Positions 1 to 9,620 of a DNA stretch of 64,000 nt are shown here, in pieces (position 1 is the first letter of the stretch; every line of letters begins with the position of its first letter). The position numbers and the translations under genes were made by a program. The stretch is from Bacillus sp. JCM 19041 (lineage in GTDB: Bacteria; Bacillota; Bacilli; Bacillales; Bacillaceae_D), in the NCBI GenBank assembly GCA_001310375.1, contig BAXC01000001.1, forward strand, positions 23,376 through 87,375, given 5' to 3'. The notes below the pieces were generated by a model. The model did not search any database and was not told where the DNA came from. It saw only the letters and a list, made by a program, of their open reading frames with translations.

Positions 1-936
1 GCGCATAGCTAGAATGAGGTTCTGCTATGATCCTTTTGGTTTGTTCGTATGAGGGTTCAACATTTATATTCTTTGGAAGAAGATCTAAAGCAATATCATC
101 AAATGTTTCTTCACGAACGGGTTCTTCACCTAGTTCCGGCAAAACATTTGCTATAAAATCAGCAAATATTTTATTTGGTGAGATGATTGTTATTTGATCG
201 GACGATAACGTCTCTTTGTGTTTATAAAGCAAATAAGCAATCCGGTGTAGCGCAATGGCTGATTTCCCCGAACCGGCTACTCCTTGAATGACGAGGGTAT
301 GAGCCGATTCATTTCGGACAATCTTATTTTGTTCTTTTTGTATCGTTGAAATAATGGTTTTCATTCGATCATCAGATGTTGTACTCAATTCTTTTTGAAG
401 GACATCATCATGGATATTCACAGAGCTCTCAAGTGCATAGTGCAATTGTTTATCCTTAATCTTAAACTGTCTCTTTCGGGTGATTTCCCCGTATATTTTA
501 CCGACCTTTGCTTCATAAGAAGCTTGTCCAAGTTCATATTCATAATACATACTCGATATCGTGCTCGCCAATCATAAATTAAGATGTCATTATCCCGATC
601 AGCGAAGTTAAACTTGCCAATATAAAATTCTTCGGCCATAATGCCATCCTCAAATTGAAAATCGATACGCCCAAAATAAGGTGCTTCTAAAAGTTTTTTT
701 ATTTTATTTAATTGATTGAAGTAGAAGTCAATTGTCTTATCAATATTAGTCATAGACCGATAATTTTGGTACATTTCCATCGGATCTGCAGTAAACTCTG
801 ACAAGTATTGTTTTAAATCATGGTAATCTTCATCGTGGTTTTTGATTTTATAATTGATATAGTCCTCTTCTGTTTCCAAACGATCATTCATTTCGTTTAA
901 TCGTATCGTTTCTTCTTGAAATACATCAGATGACAT
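1..936 (-). CDS. helD: HelD-like RNA polymerase-recycling ATPase (UvrD/helicase IV family), N-terminal part, frameshifted
   Basis: Superfamily 1 helicase-like ATPase of the HelD type, which binds RNA polymerase and releases stalled complexes. Seen: an acidic, charged N-terminal arm from 936, then PYFGRIDF and IYDWRA, and after a frame change a Walker A motif GVAGSGKS (plus-strand positions about 261-284) followed by ALHRIAYLL. One C appears to be missing near 561; restoring it gives the family sequence DWRAPISSMYYE and an open frame to the window edge. The C-terminal helicase half lies outside the window. A purine-rich ribosome site (ggaggtg) precedes the ATG. The family call is firm; the cellular role is taken from B. 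subtilis HelD. Confidence 0.88.
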
Positions 937-980
937 AGTGGAACACCTCCTTAAGTCTTCTTAAGTAACGTAGTACTCAT

Positions 981-1820
981 TTACTTAAGTTCCTCCCATT
1001 CCTTGTATAAGATCATTTTCTGCGTAGGATAACCAAATTCAGTCAATCGCTCTGCTTCTGTAAACCCAAGTTGGATCAATGCTTTACGATAACCAACATC
1101 TGCTTTATCTCCCTCTCTGTATGTCGTTATATAAACCTTTTTGTACTTCGACAGATCGGTCATTTCGATAAATGATTTCATGATCTCTGGCTTGCTATAT
1201 AAAGGATGTACTCCCAAGAAATCAATGCTCCCAGTTGCGTGGGAGATCAACATATTTCCAATGATTAAACCATTTTCTATCATGATGAAGGCACGCCTAT
1301 CAGCGATGTATGCTTGTACTACCTCCATATGCTCTGCTTCTTGCAGATGAGGAAAACCATCAATAACAAGACGCACAAAAGCCATCCAAGAATGAACATC
1401 ATCCTCGGTCGCAACTTTGATTTCCCTTACGCTTCCTAACTCTTTTTTGTTGCATGACTGAATAAATTTATAATCAAATTCGAATCGTAACTGCAGTGGA
1501 TAATAGTCTTTTTCCTCACGATATTGAAGGGGCGACTTCTTATAAAGTGCTTTAAATATAGTGGTAAATGCTTGCTGACTATCGTAGCCCGCGATCAATG
1601 CGATATCAAGAATAGACTTATCAGAGAATACGAGCAGTTTTGCTGCCTCAGTTAATTGCCTTCTTTGCACATAATCATGAATGGTCATACCCACTGTTTG
1701 CGAAAATACCCGGTGTAAATAATACTTCGAATAATGCAAGGCTTGCGCAACAAGATCTAGGTTCAATTTCTCTGATAAATGAGCTTCGATATAATCAATG
1801 GTATTTATGATAAGATCCAC
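981..1820 (-). CDS. AraC-family regulator fused to a C-terminal GNAT-like acetyltransferase domain
   Basis: 279 residues, frame intact. Residues 1-100 are a complete AraC/XylS DNA-binding domain with two helix-turn-helix units (LDLVAQALHYSKYYLHRVF; then SILDIALIAGYDSQQAFTTIFK and the SPLQYR signature). Residues about 130-279 resemble a GNAT N-acetyltransferase: a VREIKVATEDDVHSW start, a central IENGLIIGNMLIS strand pair, and a C-terminal ALIQLGFTEAERLTEFGYPTQKMILYK ending. AraC proteins that start with the DNA-binding domain often carry a ligand or enzyme domain behind it. The target and substrate are unknown. It stands alone, 45 bp downstream of helD on the same strand. Confidence 0.8.
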   Translation of the reverse strand: MDLIINTIDYIEAHLSEKLNLDLVAQALHYSKYYLHRVFSQTVGMTIHDYVQRRQLTEAAKLLVFSDKSILDIALIAGYDSQQAFTTIFKALYKKSPLQYREEKDYYPLQLRFEFDYKFIQSCNKKELGSVREIKVATEDDVHSWMAFVRLVIDGFPHLQEAEHMEVVQAYIADRRAFIMIENGLIIGNMLISHATGSIDFLGVHPLYSKPEIMKSFIEMTDLSKYKKVYITTYREGDKADVGYRKALIQLGFTEAERLTEFGYPTQKMILYKEWEELK

Positions 1821-1987
1821 TTTTTTTCAAAGATTTTGTCCTCCTTCACAAATAATAACGAGAATCCCGTTGGATCTTTTCATCATTCTTGCTCTCTTTT
1901 TTAACGCCCTAAATAAGAGCATTCTTTTCCTATTATTATCCTGTGGAGCAGCAACAATACTATGTAGCGGAGAGACCCTCAAAGATA

Positions 1988-2013
1988 AAAAGCCTATGTT
2001 CACCACAGGCTTT
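1988..2013 (-). terminator. Rho-independent terminator of the CPBP gene
   Basis: On the minus strand AAAGCCT, an 11-nt loop and AGGCTTT are followed by a T-rich tract. It lies 14 bp past the stop codon of the CPBP protease gene. Confidence 0.7.
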
Positions 2014-2026
2014 CTAAACAATACAA

Positions 2027-2814
2027 TTACTTATATAAACACTTTTTATAATTTACGAGGACAATCACCACAGCTGCTATTACATATAGTATGGAGGTAA
2101 CTGTAAGAATATGAAGTACGTCTCCAACTTGAATGGCGATCGAATAATTAAAAAGTTGGTGAATAATAATCGGAATTACGAGGTTTTGATTTACATTATA
2201 AAAAGCGGTGATGATGATTGATACAGCAACAATGCCACTCAAGAAACAAAGAATATAGTGTATCAACTGTAATCCAGAGTATCCTGAAATAAGCCATAAC
2301 GGTGTATGCCAAAAACCCCACACCACTCCAACAATCAACGCTGATTTTAATGGACTAACTTTTTTTTGCAATTCATTTAATACAAATCCCCTCCAGCCTA
2401 ATTCTTCCCCTAGTGTCCAAGAATTAAATTGTAGCCAAATAATAGAAAAAGCGACGTCCATGAAGTAATCAATTGTTCAGATATAGGTACATTCCATACG
2501 TTATATGAAATGAAAAGAACGCCTATTAATAGCAGGATTTGAATGAAAACAACACATACTATCGTTGATAAACTAATTTTTTCCCTAAATTGGCTTTTTA
2601 TATAGTTCCATAGATTCCCTTGTGGATAGATCTTACGGAACATAATTACGAAAACAAATGTAGCAGTCCATGATGATAGTACGATTAATAGTTCTACTAC
2701 AGGTTGAGATTTTAATACATACATCGTCAGCCCTATTACTAGTATAAATACATATAACATGACGTAAGTCCATAACACATACCTTTTTACCATTTGATTC
2801 ACACGAATCACCAT
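2027..2814 (-). CDS. CPBP-family (CAAX protease/bacteriocin-processing) intramembrane metalloprotease, frameshifted
   Basis: About 262 residues once one missing C near 2416 is restored (ggacca instead of ggaca), which yields the family motif GPLGEELGWRG. Seen: several hydrophobic helices, motif 1 EELGWRG (Glu-Glu...Arg), motif 2 FWHTPLW (zinc-binding His) and motif 3 IIHQLFNYS (third His). These are the marks of an Abi/CPBP intramembrane protease. Such bacterial proteins act in the cytoplasmic membrane and often occur beside peptide or regulatory genes; no substrate can be named here. The ribosome site AAAGGATGG overlaps the first ATG, so the GTG at codon 5 may be the true start. Confidence 0.82.
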
Positions 2815-2823
2815 CCTTTATAA

Positions 2824-2855
2824 AAAACCAATGGAACCATTTTTCCATTGGTTTT
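2824..2855 (-). terminator. Terminator of the MerR gene
   Basis: A 13-bp inverted repeat (AAAACCAATGGAA / TTCCATTGGTTTT) with a run of Ts on the minus strand sits between the MerR gene and the CPBP gene, so the two are probably not strongly co-transcribed. Confidence 0.65.
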
Positions 2856-2909
2856 AACTTTAAACGATGGTGTTACCCCCAGGTCAATAAATCCTTAGCA
2901 AGTTGCACA

Positions 2910-3716
2910 CTATTCTTCAACTGGAATATAGATTTCCAAAAATGCTCGTTCTTTGTTATCAAGATATGTAATAAGACGGGTATTCACGAAAGCAATTCCC
3001 TTTGGTTTAAGCCCTTGTTCATTGCCCCATTCTAAAGTCAAATCAAACGCTTTATCTTTAATATCGTTGTCTCCATTTTGATACTTTCCATCCTCAACAA
3101 TCGTATAGATACATTTAGAATGTCTTAAATAGCATCCACTTTTTTCTTTAAGATTTGTTTTATGCTTTTCAACAATATACATTTTAGAATCGATAAACCC
3201 ATCTTGATTAAAAGTAAATGTTCTCATGATTTTGCTAAGAATATCTTCCTTCTTCAAATCCATACTCTCCAATATGGCGGGATACTCAAGAAAGGAATAA
3301 AAGTCAGAGAACTCCCCTAATACTTCATAAGTTGGAAGTTCCTTTATGGAATAGTTGTTTAAATATTTGTTTATTTCCTCACAAAATGTCTTTGTCTCCT
3401 TTATCTTTTGGAGCATATGCTTATTATTCCGTATCGTCATCTCTAATTGATCGGCTTTAATATCAAATAAATGTTCCAGTTCATGTATTGCTCTTCCCTC
3501 TTGTAACTCTCTAACTTCTCTCATCGATAAGTTTCTCTTTTTATAAAAGTCCGCCACCATTAGTGTATACATATCATTGTCATCAAATTGGCGATAATTA
3601 TTTGTTTCATTCTGGTTTGGTTTAACAATTCCAAGTTCCTCGTAATACCTTAGCGCATCTCTTGATACACCAAGAATCTCTAATAATTGACTTGTTCGAT
3701 ATGTATTCCTTTCCAT
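2910..3716 (-). CDS. MerR-family transcriptional regulator with a C-terminal effector-binding (GyrI-like) domain
   Basis: 268 residues, intact. Residues 1-75 form a MerR winged helix (RTSQLLEILGVSRDALRYYEELGIV, then NYRQFDDNDMYTLM). Residues about 75-125 are the usual dimer coiled coil. Residues about 130-268 look like a GyrI/SOUL-type effector domain (YLRHSKCIYTIVEDGKY..., LTLEWGNEQGLKP, ending AFLEIYIPVEE). This is the layout of BmrR-like multidrug sensors. The neighbouring CPBP gene on the same strand is a possible target, but no operator was found. Confidence 0.85.
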   Translation of the reverse strand: MERNTYRTSQLLEILGVSRDALRYYEELGIVKPNQNETNNYRQFDDNDMYTLMVADFYKKRNLSMREVRELQEGRAIHELEHLFDIKADQLEMTIRNNKHMLQKIKETKTFCEEINKYLNNYSIKELPTYEVLGEFSDFYSFLEYPAILESMDLKKEDILSKIMRTFTFNQDGFIDSKMYIVEKHKTNLKEKSGCYLRHSKCIYTIVEDGKYQNGDNDIKDKAFDLTLEWGNEQGLKPKGIAFVNTRLITYLDNKERAFLEIYIPVEE

Positions 3717-3816
3717 TTCATATTGACCTCCTCAAGAAATACGATTGTTAGAGTGATTTTTTCGAAACGTTTGATATCTATTTATAAAACCTTCAGTTCG
3801 ATCTCATAACTCTATT

Positions 3817-5057
3817 TTACAGATCTTTATGGATACTGGCAGTGATTTTCCCCTTAAATATGATCAACTCCGGTTTAATGCGTCTCGCTACCACTTCTGC
3901 AGAGGAATCGGCTTGAGTTAGTATAAAATTAGCTTCATCGCCCTTCCTCAGCCATTGTGGCCTTCCTTCTTTTGTTAAGGCTGCCTTGCAATGTGTGATG
4001 TAGTTTAAGCTTTGTGCTAACTCCCATTCATCACTCCATCTGGATGCTTCTGCTAGACGGCTTACTCTTTCGATGAGATCTCCATTCCCAAATGGTGACC
4101 ATAAGTCAAAAATGTTATCGCAGCCAACAGATACATTGACTCCTCGCTCCATTAGAAATCGTACAGGAGGAAAAGGTCTGCTTATTGGTACACTTGTAAT
4201 AATGGTGATTCCTGCTTTAGCTAACAAATCAGCTGTCTCTTTAAGTTGGTTTAGTGGAACATCTGCTAGCCAAAGGCATGACTAATGAACACATCCTGTT
4301 TAAGACCCACCTCTATAACCAATTGAGCTAGTCGTTTCATTGTAAATGTCCCCAAATAATTAGCATCATGCAAATGCAAATCAATGCCTACGTGAAATTC
4401 CTCTGCCAATTGGACCATCGTCTGTAATGATTTCTCTATATCTCCGTCAACGGAAGCTGGATCGACTCCACCTATATAGTGAACCTCATTATACATTAAT
4501 GCTTTTCTTAGAAGCTGTATCGTTTCATCATGTAATAAACCATGTTGAGGAAAAGCAACGATTTCTACGTCTAATTTATCCTCAAACGTTTGGATAGCTT
4601 CAATGACTTCCTCTAAATTGTTAAGTCCAATCTCTGGATAAATATCAACATGCGTTCTCAAATGAGTCACCCCATTTAGAACATAGGTATGGAGGAGTTT
4701 TTCCGCCCGTTCCTTTGTCGTTGTGTCCAGGTGAGGAAGAATGTTCTTCTCCATTTCAAAGCGTTCAAAAATGGAATTTACTTTCTTGACTGGGCGCCAT
4801 TTCTCTCCAAGTAACGTCTTATCAAGGTGACAATGCTTTTCTACCAACGAAGGTAATAAGAGGAGCCCTTTTCCTTCAATATTGTCCTCATTGTCCTCTG
4901 TTTCATCCATACTATATTGATTAGGAATCACGTCATTTACCAAACCATTGACGATCTTCACATGTACGGATTCAGTCTTCGTTCCAACGTAATGCCCTTT
5001 CTCGTGAAAATATCCTGTTTCAATTCTTACATCTTTCAGCCAATATGTATTGCTCAT
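3817..5057 (-). CDS. Cytosine-deaminase-like amidohydrolase, copy A, frameshifted
   Basis: About 413 residues after restoring one base near 4269, where SHAFG runs into a stop but continues as LADVPLNQL in the next frame. Seen: metal-binding [46 protein letters not shown] and GCDNIFDLWSPFGNGD. These match metal-dependent amidohydrolases of the cytosine deaminase (CodA/COG0402) group. The substrate cannot be read from the sequence; the group also covers deaminases of other ring compounds. It lies 18 bp downstream of a paralogue and is probably in one operon with it. Confidence 0.82.
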
Positions 5058-5075
5058 GTCTATGCCCTCCTCTAA

Positions 5076-6291
5076 TTAAATCTTATTAACAATCATCTTT
5101 CCTTTAAAAAACACAGCTCTTCTCTCTGCACGTCTTGCCACAGCTTGTGCGCTGCATATCGCATCAACCAATACAAAGTCAGCTGCTGTACCAATTGTTG
5201 GCCATACCCTGCTCCCTTCATGATCAAGAGGCGTTATATTTCCCGTAATGAAAGAAAGAGCATGGTGTAAAGAAGACTCATCCTTCTTTCCAAACCTTTC
5301 AGCATATACGCCCGCTTTGTCCAGGCTATCGCCATTCCCAAAAGGAGACCAATGATCGGTGATGCTATCCGCTCCTAAAGATACGGATACTCCCTGTTCG
5401 TGAAGAAAAGGAATGGGAATCGTTTTACTAAGTGATACAGTAGAAGTGATATCAATATTCTGCTCATTCAAGAGAGTAGCCATATTTGCTAGCTCATCCT
5501 CTCGAACATCTGCTAATGCAAGGGCATGACTGATGGTTACGAGCCCTTGCATGTTTGCTTCTTCCGTTAAAGCAGCAAGACGCTTCATTGTAAACAACCC
5601 TAAATGACCACTGTCATGAAGGTGTAAGTCTATTCCTGCATTCGTCTCTACAGCTAATTCGATCATCGTCTGTAGAGACGCTCAATGTCTCCATCAATTG
5701 TAGCGGGATCGACCCCTCCTACTAAAGTGGCTCCATTTCTTAGTGCATCCTGTACATAAGGACTGGCTTGCCTCTAATCAGACCTTGTTGTGGAAAAGCA
5801 ACAATTTCTATATCTACTTTATCTTTATAATTTTCTCGAGCCTCTACAGTTGCCTCTAACTGATGCATCCCCTCTACATGACCGACATTACAATGGGTAC
5901 GAATCTTTGTTGTACCTGACTCGATAAGCAAGTCTATAAGCTTCTCCGCGCGTTCCTTCGTATACGGTTTTAATTGTGGAAGTAATACTTCTTCTTCTTG
6001 TAAACGGGTAAAGATCCCGCCTGTAGCTTTTATCGGAGCTTTCCATGGACCACCATAAAACGTCTTATCTAAGTGAATATGCATATCTCTAAACGACGGC
6101 ATGAGCAATAAACCCTTTGCATCAATGTAGGTCACATTCTCTTTTGGCTGTTCTTCTTGAATCTTCACAATAGAACCCGATTCTATTTGTAGAAAGTATC
6201 GCTTTGTCTCGGTGCCAACTACTTCTTTATTTTGATAAATAAAGCCTGTTTCAAGCGCAACATTAAAGATCCAATATGTAGACGTATTCAT
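5076..6291 (-). CDS. Cytosine-deaminase-like amidohydrolase, copy B, frameshifted
   Basis: About 405 residues after restoring two bases, near 5771 and 5681. Motifs: MHIHLDKT, KIRTHCNV, VEIVAFPQQGL, GGVDPATIDGDIE, DLHLHDSGHLGLF, ISHALALADV and GADSITDHWSPFGNGD. It is clearly paralogous to the downstream copy over its whole length, although the metal ligand motif differs (HIHLDKT versus HCHLDKT). The first gene of the pair, it starts at an ATG behind agggaac and faces the divergent LysR gene, the usual arrangement of a LysR-controlled catabolic pair. The substrate is unknown. Confidence 0.82.
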
Positions 6292-6412
6292 TTGTTCCCT
6301 CCTATAATGGCTTAATCAAATGGTAGCACACCTTTTAGACATTTCAGTATATGAATAAAATGGAGTAAAATAAGGTTTATCATATAGTAACGATGGTAGA
6401 GGATGAATGAGG
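6292..6412. promoter_or_regulatory. Divergent promoter region between the amidohydrolase pair and the LysR gene
   Basis: An AT-rich 121-bp gap with start codons facing outward on both sides. LysR proteins normally bind such gaps and control both directions. No operator could be fixed with confidence. Confidence 0.45.
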
Positions 6413-7287
6413 ATGGATCTTAAGCAATTAACTACTTCAAAGAGATTGTTGAGCAAGGAAACATTTCAGCTGCAGCTGAAAAATTATATATGTCACAGCC
6501 TCCTCTGAGTCAGCAGTTACGCTCATTGGAAAATGAATTAGATACATTATTATTTCATAGAAATGGAAGAAAGCTTGAATTAACAGTAGCTGGCCGCTCC
6601 CTCTATCAATCTGCATTGGAAATCTTACAGCTTACTGAAGAGGCAAAACAAAACGTGAAGGATATTGGAGCTGGGCTACGAGGTACTTTAAGTATGGGAG
6701 TTAATACCTTTTCTTCTACAGAATTACTGAATAGTATCCAACAATTCTACGAGCTATATCCAAACGTTCACCTTAAGATCCAGCAAAATGAATCAAGTCA
6801 CTTATGCCAGCTAGTGAAGGAAAGAACCATTGAATTAGCGCTAATCAGACTACCTTTACATCTAAGTGCATTCGAAGTCTTTCATTTAAAAGATGAACCT
6901 TTTTATTTTGTTACGTCTGAGCAAGTGCCATTAAACGATACAATTACTTGGCAACAAATAAACGACTATCCATTAATGTTACCAAGCTCAGAGGGATTAG
7001 GCGTGTATTCACTTATACGAGAGCGCCTTGCCAAAAGAGGAGTGGACCACTCACTAATAGGTGAATGCTCCGACATTCATCTACTTACCCAAATGATTAA
7101 TCTGAATATGACGAACGCCATTGTCCCTGAAGCCTTCGTAAAGCAGAACACTCATTCAAACATAAAGGCCATAGAGATAGTAGACGATGAACCCTTCATA
7201 TCACCAGTCGGATTGATCTGGTTAAAGAATCATAACCTTTCGAAACCTGCTGAACGGTTTGTGGAAGCGTTACGTGGATTGCTTTAA
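6413..7287 (+). CDS. LysR-family transcriptional regulator, frameshifted near its start
   Basis: About 291 residues when one A is restored near 6432; the start then reads MDLKQLNYFKEIVEQGNISAA, the standard LysR helix-turn-helix, and joins AEKLYMSQPPLSQQLRSLENEL. A substrate-binding domain follows from about residue 90 (GTLSMGVNTFSSTELL, then paired alpha/beta subdomains). The ATG at 6413 lies behind a gaggatgaatgagg purine tract. It is divergent from two amidohydrolase genes, so it probably senses their substrate or product. Confidence 0.87.
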
Positions 7288-7361
7288 TTTTTTCAGAGAG
7301 TAAAGAACGAGACCTTACATTTTTCTCAGCATTACATCACCAATCATCTATTGATAAAAAT

Positions 7362-7391
7362 AAAAAGGGAAGCTATTCTGCTCCCCTTTTT
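7362..7391 (+). terminator. Terminator of the LysR gene
   Basis: AAAAAGGG...CCCCTTTTT with a short AGC/GCT inner stem, ending in five Ts, lies about 75 bp past the LysR stop. Confidence 0.75.
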
Positions 7392-8088
7392 AGATTATGC
7401 CCTATAAAAAAACTCATTTACTTATAGTATGGCTTTGCGAGGTAAGTCAAAGTGAGGTTATTGTTTTATTCTAAATAGTACTATGAGATATCTTTTTAAA
7501 GGAAGAGTACATAGAAGGAAGAAATCTATATCTCTATATTCTCATTAAGTCTGCTCCAACCTGTACACTGTCTACTAAGTCCCAAACGACTACTGCTTGG
7601 ACTAGAATGAATGATATGAATATAAATCAAAGATTAAACAAGGGACTAATTTTAGTTGAAAAGACTTTGAAATCCAGAAACAGTACATAAACCAGTAGCA
7701 CTATATATGATCTATGCATCAAAATTACGGACGATCACAAGCTTTCAAATAAAATAAAACTTTTGTGCTGCCTCATCAATAGAACCTAATGCATAATACC
7801 CTTCTTTTGCGGCCCCAACGGCAGAGATTAAAGGAGAAGAAAGAAATTGTAGCATAAATTCTTACTCGTTCAAATCAGGGCATAATCAAATTGTTGGTTA
7901 TTTTTTTATAGTAAATAGATTTCTCGTGTTTGGTAAAAGGACCACTGCTTTGCTCCGATAAACATTCAATTATGGATTGAAGCAAACGTCCTTCTCTAGT
8001 GATTTATTTCTGGCAATCTAAGGGACAATAATAAAATCTACCTTTATCAGCGATTAAACCAGAACCAGATTAATAGAAACAAATGCAA
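7392..8088. other. 697-bp gap without a recognisable gene; possible decayed coding remnant
   Basis: No intact reading frame with a ribosome site is visible. On the minus strand, about 7755-7855 reads as a short protein-like stretch (FLSSPLISAVGAAKEGYY) and then stops, as expected for the end of an eroded gene. The family was not recognised. Confidence 0.3.
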
Positions 8089-8117
8089 TTGACAAAGTAA
8101 ATATAGAGAAATATAAT
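8089..8117 (+). promoter_or_regulatory. Consensus sigma-A promoter of the TAXI-TRAP operon
   Basis: A perfect TTGACA (8089-8094), a 17-nt spacer and a perfect TATAAT (8112-8117), 48 bp before the start codon of the binding-protein gene. Confidence 0.85.
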
Positions 8118-8130
8118 GAAAGCGCTTTAA
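8117..8130 (+). promoter_or_regulatory. CcpA-type cre site at the TAXI-TRAP promoter
   Basis: TGAAAGCGCTTTAA matches the catabolite-responsive element pattern TGWAANCGNTNWCA except at the second-last base. It overlaps the end of the -10 box and the transcription start, where bound CcpA would block initiation. The role is inferred from position and sequence. Confidence 0.65.
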
Positions 8131-8164
8131 GAATAATTGTAAAAATGTGAAAAGGGGGATTTAT

Positions 8165-9157
8165 ATGAGAAATAACTGGATTGTTTTACTTATGACCGGT
8201 CTATTAGTCCTCGTTCTTGCGGCCTGTGGTGGCTCTGGGAATGATCGTGATACAGGAACGAGTGAAGGAGGGAGTGGGGATTCTGAAGGATTAGAGGCAA
8301 ACATTGTTACGATTGCGACAGGGGGTGCATCTGGACCATACAACATTATTGGTACTACTCTTGCGGACAACTATTCTACAACATTTGATGTTAACTCACG
8401 AACGCAAACAACAGGGGCCTCTGCTGAAAATTTAAATTTAATGGCAGACAATAAAGTAGAAATGGCTTTTGTTATGAGTGACGCATTAAGTCAAGCCTTA
8501 AACGGTGAAGCAAGTTTCGGCGAACCATTAGAAGGGATTTCACAGATTTCCAACCTTTACCCGAACGTGGTTCAAATTGTAGCACGTACAGATGCTGGAA
8601 TCGAAACACTTGAAGATTTAAAAGGTAAACGAATTGCTGTTGGTGACCAAGGATCTGGGGTAGAACTGAATGCCCGCGCATTATTAAATGGAAATGGCAT
8701 TACGTACGATGATTTACAGGTAGACTATCTTGGTTATGCTGAGGCATCTGATGGTTTAAATGCAGGACGAATTGACGCAGCTTTTTTAACGAGTGGTCTA
8801 CCGAATGCTTCCGTCTTAGAACTATCTGAGACATTAGACATCAATATCGTACAAGTGCTTCCAGAGCATGTTGACGCCATTGTAGACGAGCATCCATACT
8901 TCGTATCACTTGAGATTCCAGCCGGCACATATGATAACGATGAAGCAGTTCCAACTGCTGCCGTGCCAAATGCGCTTGTTGTAAGCAGCGACTTAAGTGA
9001 AGATGATGTTTATAAACTAACAAAAGAATTCTTTGAGAATCTAGATACATTAGCTAATTCCCACCAAGCGGCTTCTGAAATTTCATTAGAACATGCTCAA
9101 GAGGGACTTATTGCACCATTACATCCTGGAGCCGAAAGATACTTTAATGAGCAGTAA
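8165..9157 (+). CDS. TAXI-family TRAP transporter solute-binding lipoprotein
   Basis: 330 residues, intact. A lipoprotein signal peptide (MRNNWIVLLMTGLLVLVLAAC, lipobox LAAC) is followed by a Gly/Ser/Asp linker and a TAXI/NMT1-like fold: VTIATGGASGPYNIIGTTLAD, ETLEDLKGKRIAVGDQGSG, and the DGLNAGRIDAAFLTSGLPNA region. TAXI proteins capture small organic acids or amino acids outside the membrane and pass them to a fused TRAP permease, encoded two genes downstream. The ATG at 8165 is chosen over the GTG at 8147 because AAAGGGGG lies 7 nt before it. The ligand is unknown. Confidence 0.9.
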   Translation: MRNNWIVLLMTGLLVLVLAACGGSGNDRDTGTSEGGSGDSEGLEANIVTIATGGASGPYNIIGTTLADNYSTTFDVNSRTQTTGASAENLNLMADNKVEMAFVMSDALSQALNGEASFGEPLEGISQISNLYPNVVQIVARTDAGIETLEDLKGKRIAVGDQGSGVELNARALLNGNGITYDDLQVDYLGYAEASDGLNAGRIDAAFLTSGLPNASVLELSETLDINIVQVLPEHVDAIVDEHPYFVSLEIPAGTYDNDEAVPTAAVPNALVVSSDLSEDDVYKLTKEFFENLDTLANSHQAASEISLEHAQEGLIAPLHPGAERYFNEQ

Positions 9158-9620
9158 AAGAAAGAGAATTTGGATTGGGAGTGCGTTTCTCATCGCGCTC
9201 CCTCTTCTTCTTTTTTATCGCCTCCCTGTTATTGAAATAGCAGGTGAAAATTCTTCTTTTTTTATTAGAGATGATCAGTTTGTAGTAGGATGGATTCACT
9301 CAATTGAGAAAGAGGAATGGTTTGAACGTTATCAAAGGGAACATGAAAAAATCGTTTTAACAGAAACCCAATTTAAAACATTTGGTGCCGGGACTCCTTA
9401 TCAGGGATTGGAAACGAAAACTGAAGATGGATTTATTAACATGGAGCTGAATATTGATTATGAGGAATTACATCTAACCATTTCTAGACATGTACAAACC
9501 ACCCTGTTTTTCAGTGACCGCGAAGTCCATTTGTACGAATATTTCGATCAATACGATGCTGTCATGATTAAAACAAGGAATTTACCAATTTGGGAATTTA
9601 CAAGGGGGGATTTTCTATGA
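9147..9620 (+). CDS. DUF1850 protein associated with TAXI-TRAP transporters
   Basis: 157 residues from the ATG at 9147, which overlaps the binding-protein gene by 11 nt; translational coupling is likely. Seen: one N-terminal membrane helix (about residues 8-24), then a small domain beginning PVIEIAGENSSFFIRDDQFVVGWIHSIEKEEW. This GW-x-HS-x-E pattern is typical of DUF1850 proteins, which are commonly found between TAXI binding-protein and fused permease genes. The function is unproven, probably an accessory part of the transporter. Its stop overlaps the permease start (ATGA). Confidence 0.78.
   Translation: MSSKRKRIWIGSAFLIALPLLLFYRLPVIEIAGENSSFFIRDDQFVVGWIHSIEKEEWFERYQREHEKIVLTETQFKTFGAGTPYQGLETKTEDGFINMELNIDYEELHLTISRHVQTTLFFSDREVHLYEYFDQYDAVMIKTRNLPIWEFTRGDFL

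Noticed and set aside
1827..2021. 64-residue minus-strand open frame after the CPBP gene
   Set aside because: It spans the CPBP terminator, has no ribosome site and no protein-like pattern.
7740..7860. Minus-strand remnant FLSSPLISAVGAAKEGYY as a gene
   Set aside because: Only about 30 residues are protein-like, without a start or a recognised family.
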